From Rugalucina vietnamica (lineage: Eukaryota; Mollusca; Bivalvia; Lucinida; Lucinidae), in assembly GCA_964017185.1 (NCBI GenBank), contig OZ024871.1, positions 4,425,714 to 4,489,713 on the forward strand: DNA of 64,000 nt. Direction: 5' to 3'. The translations under genes were made by a program, and so were the position numbers. The notes beneath the pieces are model-generated. The model was not told the origin of the DNA, ran no database searches, and saw only the letters and a list, made by a program, of their open reading frames with translations. Shown here in pieces: positions 33,249 to 43,370 of the stretch. Each line of letters starts with the position of its first letter. Position 1 is the stretch's first letter.

Positions 33249-34010
33249 AAATAACAAGTTAGCTAAAGATGTGAGCGCTTTAGACAAATTCATCAGCCTG
33301 GAGTGAAGAACCTAACAAGGAAATAACTTGATATCTTTCGTATTTTTGCACTCGTAAACTAGCACTTTAGAAACTTTGCACTATAATTTTATCTTCTCTG
33401 ACATTTCAACATCTCTTGCATCTTTGCAATTTTATGTAAACAAGACCATTCTTCTTCATCTAATTTCCTGGAAGAAAACCTGTATTTGTCTTTTCGCGAT
33501 CTATTTAGACTCAAACCAAAGTTACAGGCTATTGCAGAATGCTCAATGTGTTTCACGGTCACTTTGGGTACTTGCGATTCTGCACTCTCTACGCAGCGAA
33601 ACTAATTAAGTCCGACTTTCGTTTTTTTTTACACGTGACAAGATATTTAACTGATTTTCTTACAACGGACTACAGCTTGGTCACACTAAAATGATCAAAT
33701 TTATTGCATTGTTTCGCAGCAAGATGCATATTTCGCGTCATATAAATCACTGTTTTATATCAGCTATCAGAAATGTTTTGCAACATTCGTCACCGTTCAA
33801 TAACCCACATTGATCTAGGAATTTACAACAGCCGCTACACAGAGTTCCAAAGAAAAAGAATTCGTTACTTGTGTGAATGTAGGAATTACAATTTTTGTGT
33901 ACGATTTTAAATATTGTAGATCGTACTGTTGATACATCTTAGAACCAACTTCCATAGAGTAACGACCGAATCCGACTAGGGACTTGCATTGAAACTCTCC
34001 CATTATGGAC

Positions 34011-34232
34011 CATTACGATAACATACCCATGCAATATACAGAGATTTTTAATTTGTAAAAAAGAAAATTTTCAGTAATTTTCTTAGAACCGCCTCGGCGA
34101 GGCAGTTCTAACGAGTACCCACACTCTATGTTTTGGAGCAAAAAAGGTATACCCCTGCAAACCCCAGTTTTTCTATATTACAGTTGGGTTCAAGGGGGTA
34201 ATTCCGCATCACACGGACATGTTTTCGTGATG
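34011..34232. mobile_element. CATTACG-family hairpin MITE, one core arm deleted
   Basis: Left end CATTACGATAACATACCC, right end GGACATGTTTTCGTGATG. The left half of the core stem is cut short before TTAGAACCGCCTCGGCGAGG; internal blocks are otherwise shared. Confidence 0.82.
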
Positions 34233-34867
34233 GCGAGGAAACCATCTCAGTACACTGTCGTGAGGAACCAGACCGAACTGTGTCGTATCCCGGTGAGCAA
34301 TGATCTGCTACTTGGGTTGAGTATTAATGCGACGCTTGTAGTATTCATAATAACTTATTTCATTTTAATTCCATATCTACATTTTTGTTAAAATATTGCG
34401 TGTGATAGCAGATTCTATCAATCTCCGTTTGGTAGCTGGTTGCTGTAATATCAAACAGGTACGGATCATGTTGTGTTCTGTCAAATTTGAGAAAAGTCGT
34501 GCTACACTTAGGAATTTGTGTATGTAAAGTACACACCAACTTGGCCTTGGTCGCACAGTTTTTGATTCCATGGGTGATACCGGGGTCTGACCCTGATCAA
34601 AAATAATAGAAACACTAAAAAAATAGAAACACACGTCGCCTCTTCAGGAGTCACTATCCCGGACCCATAGATGTATGGATATGAAAGTTAATAGAAAGAG
34701 TAAGCTAAAACCTAAACCCTGGATTAATATAATGATTTTGTATTTAGCGGGAAAAATAAACGCGGGAAACAAGATACCATGTGATTCTCGCTGCGCACGA
34801 GAACTAAATTATATATACAGAAACTACGTTTGTCAATATATCCAACAGCAATCACTCTGTCAACATC

Positions 34868-34941
34868 GGCCGGTTAGCTCAGTCGGTTAGAGCGTCGTGC
34901 TAATAACGCGAATGTCGTGGGTTCGACCCCCACACTGGCCA
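34868..34941 (+). tRNA. tRNA-Ile (anticodon AAT)
   Basis: A complete 74-nt cloverleaf. The acceptor stem GGCCGGT pairs with ACTGGCC, followed by discriminator A. The D arm is GCTC...GAGC. The anticodon stem TCGTG/CGCGA (with a G-T pair) holds loop CTAATAA with AAT at 34902-34904. The T arm GTGGG-TTCGACC-CCCAC is perfect. The A box TTAGCTCAGTCGG and B box GGTTCGACCCC are intact and there is no intron. A T5 run at 34952-34956 gives a pol III terminator. It decodes ATT/ATC after inosine modification. It looks functional and is not SINE-linked. Confidence 0.95.
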
Positions 34942-35439
34942 TAAAAAAAAGTTTTTGTTTAGCCTTTTTATTTTGATGTGAACAAGTTTTTACGCACCGA
35001 TGAAAAAATCCTGTTGTAAAACCCGGTGCTAAATGCTTTTAACATTGTTATTTATTTTTTAGACCCAATTGTTTTCTTTTTCGGAAAGCCCATTTAGAGG
35101 ACGTGTTGACATCCCAACATTATTGCTGACGTTGCAATATACCATTTGATGTGATTACGAACTATATTTTGAAAACTATCTTTAGAAATCTTAGATTTGA
35201 TCAGGATTATAAGCCGGCATGGAACATAGATAAAATCTTATTACATCATCTTTTATCATCGACAACCTTGATTTTTGTTTGATAAAAATGACTTTTACCA
35301 TGCAAAGTTCACAAAAGATTAAGAAATAAGTAAAACAAACACAAAACAGCAAAAACCTTGATTTCTTTTAATGTTATTTTGGCGAGGAAACGCTTTTCAA
35401 ACATTATAGCAGTAAAAAGACTAAGAAGCTGCCACAATA

Positions 35440-35715
35440 CATTACGCAAACACGCCCATGCAATATACAGAAATTTTTAAAGTAGTAAAAAAATTAAAAT
35501 TTTCAGTAGCGAAAATTTGATATTTTTCTTATTTTTGCTCAAAACATAGTTTGTGGGTATACGTTAGAACCGCCTCGACGAGGCGGTTCTAACGAGTACC
35601 CACAATCTATGTTCTGGAGCAAAATTAAGAAAGATAGGTATACCCCTGCATACCCCAGCTTTACTAAAAGTGGGGTATAAGGGGGTATACATTTCACGGA
35701 CATGTTTTCCTGATG
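35440..35715. mobile_element. CATTACG-family hairpin MITE
   Basis: 276 bp, CATTACGCAAACACGCCC to CATGTTTTCCTGATG. Core arms TTAGAACCGCCTCG/CGAGGCGGTTCTAA are perfect. Blocks GGTATACCCCTGCATACCCC and GGGGTATAAGGGGGTATAC are present. Confidence 0.87.
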
Positions 35716-35875
35716 CACCAGCCGCAATTCTGTGCCTAGGCTGATTAAATTCTACATCATTCTGTTGAAGCCATTTGAAGCCTTGCTGTTTACACAATGT
35801 TGGTAACGAAGAATGGCTAAACTGTTGTACTGGAATTCATTCTCCGCAGCATCATGCAAATAATGCACATGCTTA

Positions 35876-36003
35876 AATACCGCTTAATACCTCACTTTTA
35901 TATAGTGAAAATGGGGTTTACAGGTCCTTACACTGATTGCTCTTATTTTCATTTTTTTACACTGAGTTCAAGAAAAAATTGTACATTGCATATTTTCGTG
36001 ATG
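35876..36003. mobile_element. CATTACG-family MITE, decayed and short
   Basis: Blocks TTAATACCTCACTTTTATAT, GAAAATGGGGTTTACAGG and TTGCATATTTTCGTGATG follow family order without the core hairpin. The left terminus is not recognisable. Confidence 0.5.
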
Positions 36004-36550
36004 GAGTATACCATCTTCAAGGATTTGTGTGATTCTGTGTTGCAGTCTCCAATGTATTTTTTTTTTTCTAACACTGGCCCTCGTATGCATTTTATAGTAA
36101 ATTTTACGTACATCAGCTGAATGAAGTGGTTTAACGCCACGACATCGAGGCGCTAGCGCTATCAGAAGGGCGGGGCTTAAGATTTCTGACCAATCGTTAA
36201 CACTGTTGACAGGTTATGATCCTTGCCAAGATTTCAATCTTTCAATCATCGAAAATCAGTGTGACTTACCGATTGTTAAAATTTTAGCATTTTTTTCTGC
36301 TGTTAAAGTAATTCGAGGATAGTGAAAATATTCATCATATTATAAATAGATATTTATTGTGTGGATTTGAATTATAGTATACTAAAGCGAATATCTTTAA
36401 CCTACTGAATTGTTATTATCATATCTTGTTGAAATTGGTTGTAACTTTGTAGCATTAATTGACATTTAAAAAGTACCATAGTTGCAAATATTAAAACAAA
36501 GTGATTCCTGTGTGGTTCATTATCTTATTTATTTGCAAAAAAATTAAGAA

Positions 36551-36590
36551 CACGTGTGGGTGTTCTCTACAAGTGGACGCTTTATAAATA
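36551..36590 (+). promoter_or_regulatory. Candidate core promoter of the BMP3-like gene (TATA box)
   Basis: TATAAATA at 36583-36590 lies 127 bp before the ATG at 36717, which would put a transcription start near 36615. A CACGTG E-box is at 36551-36556. The 36004-36716 stretch has no mobile element, unlike most of the window. Prediction from sequence only. Confidence 0.45.
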
Positions 36591-36716
36591 GCGAAATGTG
36601 ATTCTTAACTTGGATTTATTTGTGTTTGTTCTGTTTGTAAAATTTTGCAAACAAATGTAGAATTTTCTAAGACTGAAATCTCCTTCTCATGAAACGATCA
36701 ACTTAAACTCGAGAAA

Positions 36717-36996
36717 ATGCAGTGGAACGCTAGCTTGGTGGTGCGCGCGTTCGTGTGCTGTACGTTCTTTTCAATATATGTGACTTCGGACGACAGTGAA
36801 AGCCAGAAGGAAAAGTTACATCAGTTTGTTAAGACGATGTTGGGCTTTAGAGAAAGCCCAAATATGCCACACCCAGAAAACCCAGCGGAGGAAGCCCCAA
36901 AATATATGCTGGATTTATATGAAAGGTTTAAAGATGGCCCCATTTCTAAAGGTCAGCTATCTGGGAACACAGTGAGAAGTATTAAAGCCAAAATAG
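36717..36996 (+). CDS. BMP3/GDF10-like ligand, exon 1 (signal peptide and N-terminal prodomain)
   Basis: The gene encodes a secreted TGF-beta superfamily ligand of the BMP3/GDF10 type. Vertebrate BMP3 modulates or antagonises BMP signalling through activin-type II receptors; the role here is inferred. Exon 1 starts at ATG 36717 (context GAGAAAATGC), the first ATG of an open frame below a TATA box. It encodes residues 1-93 plus one base. Residues about 6-23 (SLVVRAFVCCTFFSIYVT) form a signal peptide core. The prodomain start has the family-typical PKYMLDLYERFKDG and SGNTVRSIKAKI. The donor is ATAG before GTAAGT. The last base joins AA of exon 2 to make Glu94. The total product is 487 residues, close to the 470-480 of vertebrate BMP3/GDF10. 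The three-exon layout, with a long first intron and a split inside the mature domain, also fits. Confidence 0.93.
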
Positions 36997-37274
36997 GTAA
37001 GTTGTATAAACATCAAGCACACCCATTGAGTCGAACGTCATAATGTTCTGAAACAGAGACTTATTGGGGGTAGTACATGTATTTGTCTCTTTAAGTTTGT
37101 TTAAATCTGTCCAAGCTCTCGACCTTTGTGAGAACCACTAGCTGTGGAGGTTTGCGATGTGTACCCGCAGTATCATTTTTTTTTCTGGCAAAATTAGAAA
37201 AAGATTTCATATTTTCAACTGAAATCACGAATTCGTATGCCACTGTGTCCAAAACATCACGGCCGCAACAAGTT

Positions 37275-37553
37275 CATCAGGAAAACATGTCCGTGTAATG
37301 TATACCCCCTTGAACCCCACTTTTATATAGCAAAACTGGGGTATGCAGGGGTATATCTATTTTTCTTATTTTTGCTCCAAAACATAGATTGTGGGTACTC
37401 GTTAGAACCGCCTCGGCGAGGCGGTTCTAACGTGTACCCACAATCTATGTTTTGAGCAAAAATAAGAAAAATATCGAAAAAATTCTACTGAAAATTTTCA
37501 ATTTTTACAACTTTAGAAAAATTTGTATATTACACGGGCGTGTTTTCGTAATG
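37275..37553. mobile_element. CATTACG-family hairpin MITE, 280 bp after BMP3 exon 1
   Basis: CATCAGGAAAACATGTCC to GGGCGTGTTTTCGTAATG, 279 bp. The core GTTAGAACCGCCTCGGCGAGG is a near-perfect palindrome. It is the most intact copy. Confidence 0.9.
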
Positions 37554-38033
37554 TTATAGTTCTATACTTTTATAATCGTCTTTGAAGAAATGAAGACACA
37601 TTGTTGAAACGTCCTGAGTGTTTTCATATTCAACTTGATAATTAAGATATACAAAAACCACAACTCAGACAAAACGGAACCAATTTTTGCAATAATAAAT
37701 ATGTATGACTGTAAAAATGTTGATGTCACAGTGATTAGACACAATTTATATTCCTAATATTAAATTCAAAAATAAAATTAATACCATTTTGGATATTGTT
37801 AAAGTGTAAATACTAAATCGTTAACAGCCACATACATGCATATAACCAAATGTGACCACACATCATGATGCAGAATTTCTTTATCTGACGACTTTGTTCA
37901 AATGGTCAGGTACATGTGTGTGATATTGTTGTATATCTGTCCACCAGAGTGCAGCTGCAAAAAAATAAAATAAAAAATATTGGAACCACTGTCAATCCAG
38001 GGTTGCCACCTTGTTGGTATATACATGATCATA

Positions 38034-38238
38034 CATTACGAAAACTTGCCCATGTCATATTACAGAAGTTGTAAAAAGTGAAAATTTCCAGTAGAAAATA
38101 TTTTGATATTTTTCATATTTTTGGTCAAAACATAGATTGTGGGTACACGTTAGAACCGCCTCGGAAAAATAGGTATACCCCTGCATACCCCAGTTTTGCT
38201 ATATAAAGGTGGGGTATAAGGGGGTATACATTTCACGG
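38034..38238. mobile_element. CATTACG-family MITE, one core arm and right end lost
   Basis: Left end CATTACGAAAACTTGCCC. The core stops at GAACCGCCTCGG and continues directly into AAAAATAGGTATACCCC, so one stem arm is deleted. The element fades after ACATTTCACGG. Confidence 0.8.
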
Positions 38239-40690
38239 TGTAACGTTTTAATTACTCGGGTAAATATATACCTAGCATGAACAGGTGAAAATGCGGCAAA
38301 AGTCAGACGTGTCGAGCTGAGGACATGCGTCTCTATATTCTCGTCAATGTATAGCCTTTGATGTCGGCAATTTGCCCTTGTGAACTGGAATGGGACCTAA
38401 GTCCTACACTACGATCTCCAAAAACCGCTATGTTCAGATCCACCTCTGCTGCCAATATTGGGACATGAACTGTCGAGGGAAATGCTACTAGTCATAGGAA
38501 GAATTTCTGTGGTTATATCTTAACAGCTTAATGTCGTTTGATTTTCTTTCTGTTTTCAAACATCCTATTTTCAAAGTATTTCTTTTAAAGTCATCAAAGA
38601 TAAATCTGTTTAGTTGGTTACCCACGTGCAGTAATACATTATCATCAATAATAATTACCATGGTTATTTGTCATAAAGTACAAAACCTGCTATATAATTG
38701 CATTCTCATTATCCTAGAGGACGCAGGTGTTTCAGTTTTCTTGATGTTTCCTTCATTAAATGCAAATGCAACGGACGTTTGTTCTAAATCAGAATGTCTG
38801 CTGTCACAGAAAAGTTTATTACAAACAAGTCAAGGCATCCATGAGTTATGCTACTGCACTGTCACTTACTTGCGAGTCGTTCAGAGTGAGTGTCACTGTA
38901 CGGCCTTTTGCAGTGAACACTCATCCTAAGTGGATATTCTATTGTATCTCTTTCTGCCTTCTGTCATTTGCAGACTTAACCTATGCGAACTATATCTTAA
39001 TCTCCTTGATCAAGATTTGTTGCTGTAGAGAATGCATTAATTACAATAAAAATGCATTAAAATCCGTATAAACCACACATGCTGTGAACAGCTTGTTCTT
39101 GTGGTATTTTTAGACTAATCCTAGCATGTCTTTAAGCTGTTAAGAATTTATCTGTATTAAGTGAGTAGGGAATTCAGATATCTTTTGATACTACTCATGC
39201 TGTCGAATTCTTGAAAACGTGAGTGAAACGCGATGATATGGCGTCACAAGTATCAACCACATCTCGAAAAACCTCTTTCATTCTTGTTTATGGCTTAACT
39301 ATTAGTATCATCTTATGCTAATGTTCTTTAGTTTTTTTCTCAACTTAAAGATTTTGAACACTTTATATAGCATATAATTAAGGATTGAAATTCAGATTTT
39401 AGCTTTCACTGGGTGATGAAAAACATTAGTCTGTTTTAATGTCTGTGAAACCCGAACATATGAAACGTTTCAACATGCATATAATAACCATAATAATAAT
39501 AATAAATTATAAAAATGTATAACGTATTGCTATTTCTCTCTTAAAATGAAGGCACCAAACCAGTCTTGATCGAAGTAAGTGTTGGCTTTGTGTTATTTGC
39601 TAAATATATATCCCCTGAGCAAAATTGCTTATTGGTGGTCAAAATATTTTCTCAAACTGTTTATATTGATGCGCCTTGTTGTTCCTAATCGTCTCTCGTA
39701 CTGTCTGTTCTCAGGTGTTTGCACTACTTCATAGCATAGGTGCTAAATTCGTTTTCAAACACCTTCTCTTTGCAATGAAACCCGTCGTGACCCAGAAGCA
39801 ACCCAGCATTCTTGTGCAAAATATTTATCACTAGCTGATCTATTTCGACCATGCAATTTGCATTACGTGTGAAATTCCTTTAAAGGTTAATGTGATGCTT
39901 CACATTTAACTCAAGTATTCCGTCATACCAATATTTTCACGTGGATGCAAATTAAGTTTTTCGAATCAGTAGTTAGTCTTACACAGCCATATATGTCAAT
40001 CTAAATTCTTGATGACATAGACATTAAAAGAGAAGCAATGGTATGAGACAAGTAAATGCTAAGCATCCCACTTCTGACACCAAATTATGTCGAACCCCAT
40101 TTCGCCCACTCACAGTCTTAAAAGATAATCAAAGTGCCAGTGCCGCTCTCAAATGAATTATTATTTGTGTCCATCATATCGTCAGAAAGGGTATCTAACT
40201 GGTTTCTTTCATAGGAAATATTGTTGATCTTTGTCTAAAATACCAAACAAAAGTATGAATAAGTTCGCGAGAAACCCGAGACGCTCTGACGGAGTAAACA
40301 AAACTACTTAGAAGCACGTTTCATTGGTGTTAGGTTTCGGTCTTAACCTTTCAGTGTCGGCGCGGTTGGTGTTGAATTTCTGGAACGTTTGTATTTGTAA
40401 AAGTTTTATCTGTTAATCTTTCATGTGCCTCTGCATGGGACCCTATTTCACCCTTTGACTTTTTGTCTCTATTGTTGACAGTTAAAAACTTCATATTAGA
40501 AACCTTTTTAAACCTGACAACAAGAAATTACGTTTCTTTGATTTTAATCAAGATTTCACTGTTCTCTGATTTAATGGATTTAACCGTTTGAGGGTCAAGT
40601 ATAATTGCAATCGAAACGATTTAACAATTATTTTAGTTAAGAAGACCCCCTCAAAACTTCTAACAAAATGTATAACATCTATCTTCATTT

Positions 40691-40831
40691 GAGCCGCGAC
40701 GCGAGAAAGCCGATCCTCGGGTTTCCGAACAGGTGCGACACAAATCGGCCTGCACAGTCACAGAAGCAGGCTAGAGGCATGAACGTTTGGCTATTCGTAG
40801 AAGAGGAATTGTACCATCCGAGTAGCGACTC
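40691..40831 (-). mobile_element. GAGCC-family MITE, hairpin-deleted (141 bp)
   Basis: Left end GAGCCGCGACGCGAG, right end GAGTAGCGACTC, with ATTT on both sides. The whole core hairpin and one arm are missing. Confidence 0.85.
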
Positions 40832-41953
40832 ATTTTGGTTAAACACTGAAATGTATAAAATGCATTTGCGGTAGTGAGGTTAAGGCTTAAATGGTATTAA
40901 TGATTTGGTGGTCTCAGAAGACATGCCTATATAACGTATACACAATTCCATAGACAGAAATAGCAAGGGTGGAGAAGGCAACCATTATCGATGACAGACT
41001 GATGCCTACGTCGAAATCAATGAAAATTTAAATGTTGCAATGTCATATAAGAACGTATAATTGACCGCAAAATTGTGGCGACCTTAAGTACATAACTTCC
41101 CTTCAAGAACTTCCTGTGTCGAACAAAAGTGCGAATATGGTCAACCGCAATATTGCAGAACCATTTGTGTATTTGTTAATAGCTGGTGTAAGAGGGTAGT
41201 GATTAGGGTTAATCCGCCGTCAGAGTGTCGCATACCTCGGGAACCAACCATCTGATACTAACACTGATAACACTGACGAAAAGGTCACGCAAGATTTAGG
41301 AGGAACGAACTGCCAACAATATAAACAAGTTATATTTGAAGCTAAGATTTCTTTAAAGTTTATGAAAGTAGGATTGGGACATTAAAGTTTATGAAAGAAG
41401 GATTGGGGAAAAGAGAGCTCTCAATAACACGCGAAAGGTAAAGGGGTAGACGTTGGGAAGAGTGAAGCCTAAGTAATTGAACGCGAGGTGGCTGTGTCGG
41501 GTAAAAGATTAAGACTCGGAATCCCCGTTACAAACATTGGGGGGAAAATCAGGTCACACACTTAAGCCTTGTACATATAGGTAAATATAGGCAACTGCAT
41601 CCTCAAGCTTCATTTAAACGGTACCAACCCAAGTAGAATATCCTGAGAATTATACAAAACAGGGCGAAACGGCTGAACGAGATCATGTGTCGTTACCTGT
41701 GCCCTGATTGATGAGGAAGCTGTCACAATTTACCTGGATATTACACAGGTGTCTGTTTATTTCACTGAAAATTACATAAATCTTAGACGTCATACAGCTG
41801 ACTTTAACAAAATATGGAAGACAGTTTTAATACACTTGTTCTGTGATTTGAATAATCCTTTGAAGAAAACATTATGACTTTACGCCCGTGAGCTGTCATA
41901 GAGGAGTTGATGCAGCTATCCCCCTACTTGATGTCTGATGCGAATGAACATTT

Positions 41954-42196
41954 GAGCCTGTGCATGAGAAAACTAACAGTTTGGGTTTCCGACCAGGTCC
42001 GGCACAAACCAGGCTGTACAGCCACAGAAGAAAGCTAGAAGCTTGAAACTTTGGATATAAGTAGAAAAGTAATTCACGTTACTATCCGTGTGGCGAAAAC
42101 AAAGGCGCTGATCAGCCGGCTGTGCAGTTACTGCACAGCTAATATGCGTCTTTGTTTTCGCATATGCAAATTGTTGGTTTTCTCATGCGAGGGCTC
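41954..42196 (-). mobile_element. GAGCC-family MITE
   Basis: Left end GAGCCTGTGCATGAG, right end CTCATGCGAGGGCTC, ATTT on both sides. It has short insertions next to the core (CACGTTA and GCCGGCT). Confidence 0.9.
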
Positions 42197-42481
42197 ATTT
42201 CAAGGTAGATAACAAGATTATGCTTAACGTTTATGCAACCAATGCATACACTCGTGCTCATTTCATTGCACGTGGTCAACATAGATGGAGAGTTTGACAG
42301 ACAACGGATGTCACATTCGTTTGCTGGTTATCTTCCCCATTATCCCTCCGGATCACAATATTAGATCAGTATTTCAATATCAGTAAAGCAGTTTGCCATG
42401 TAATATGAAAAGATCGCAGCTATTTACTCTCCATAATCAAGCCATTAATAGATATGTTAGAAGTTTCTGACACTTTAATAT

Positions 42482-42719
42482 GAGCCTTTGCATGAGGAAA
42501 CCAACAATTTGGGTTTCCGACCAGGTCAGACACAAACCGGCCTGTACAGTCACAGAAGAAAACTAGAAGCTTGAAACTTTGGATAAAAGGAGACAGAGTG
42601 GAATTGTACTATCCGTGTGGCGACAATAAAGGCGCTGATCAGCTTCGCAGTTACTACGAAGCTGATATGTGCCTTTGTTTCCACAAAGGCAAAACTCCGG
42701 TTTTCTCACGATGCGACTG
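42482..42719 (-). mobile_element. GAGCC-family MITE with mismatched ends
   Basis: The left end GAGCCTTTGCATGAGG with CCAACAATTTGG belongs to one terminal subtype. The right end CCGGTTTTCTCACGATGCG belongs to the other, so the two arms do not pair beyond the first bases. The core hairpin is intact. Confidence 0.85.
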
Positions 42720-43370
42720 ATTTATCTCAAAATATTCATTTGCTTAAAAGCTTGTGCATATTGAATTTAGATTCCAAAATTTACATTTAGCCTTTGATGG
42801 GTTTACAAGACAAGATTCTTAATGATAAGATAGTGAATGAAAAAGAACTCGACTAATATTTGGGCAAAAATAAGATTAGAACATAATTCATGGGGTGGTC
42901 AAGCGTTCAATGGAAAGTGCCATGGATCAGCAAGCTATGGCAGCTCAGTACACAACAAGCAGTGAACACAACTAGGGTTGACTACGAGGTGTGTGTGTAG
43001 ATTTATGAGAAAAAGTCTGCACTGGCAATGTAAAACATATCAGTCAGCAAATTTTGTCTGAAGTATTATTAGAACTGTCTGACATTCAAGAAACGAGAAA
43101 AATGTTTCAAACGTATATCAGTTAAAATCATGCTGATACAGCTGTTGACACTAAACTAATAAATCACATCACAGGTATTGTTGTAAATGATTTCGATAAG
43201 ATCGCACTAGACGATAAAGGTTTACAAATGTAAATATCTTATTATATTGCCCAGATAAAGTTTCATATCAGATTGAAAACATAGATGTCTTTTTAGATCC
43301 TGTCAAGAAAATATGAGCGACCAGTTTTCGGAAGATTTTTCTCTTGTAATTTATTTGACAATATCATTGA

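Larger units (their letters stand above)
24714..36500. other. 3' UTR of the coiled-coil gene, then intergenic DNA
   Basis: No further exon of the coiled-coil gene is needed. AATAAA at 26181-26186 is one possible, distant polyadenylation signal. The rest is repeats (separate entries) and the tRNA gene. Stretches 24714-25600, 25940-26460, 26960-27550, 27800-28350, 29880-30290, 32540-33010, 33250-34010, 34240-34860 and 34960-35435 show no gene I can support. Confidence 0.55.

Noticed and set aside
38531..38929. 132-codon + strand frame in intron 1
   Set aside because: Composition is that of random A/T-rich DNA, no domain or signal pattern continues through it, and a second overlapping frame is also open.
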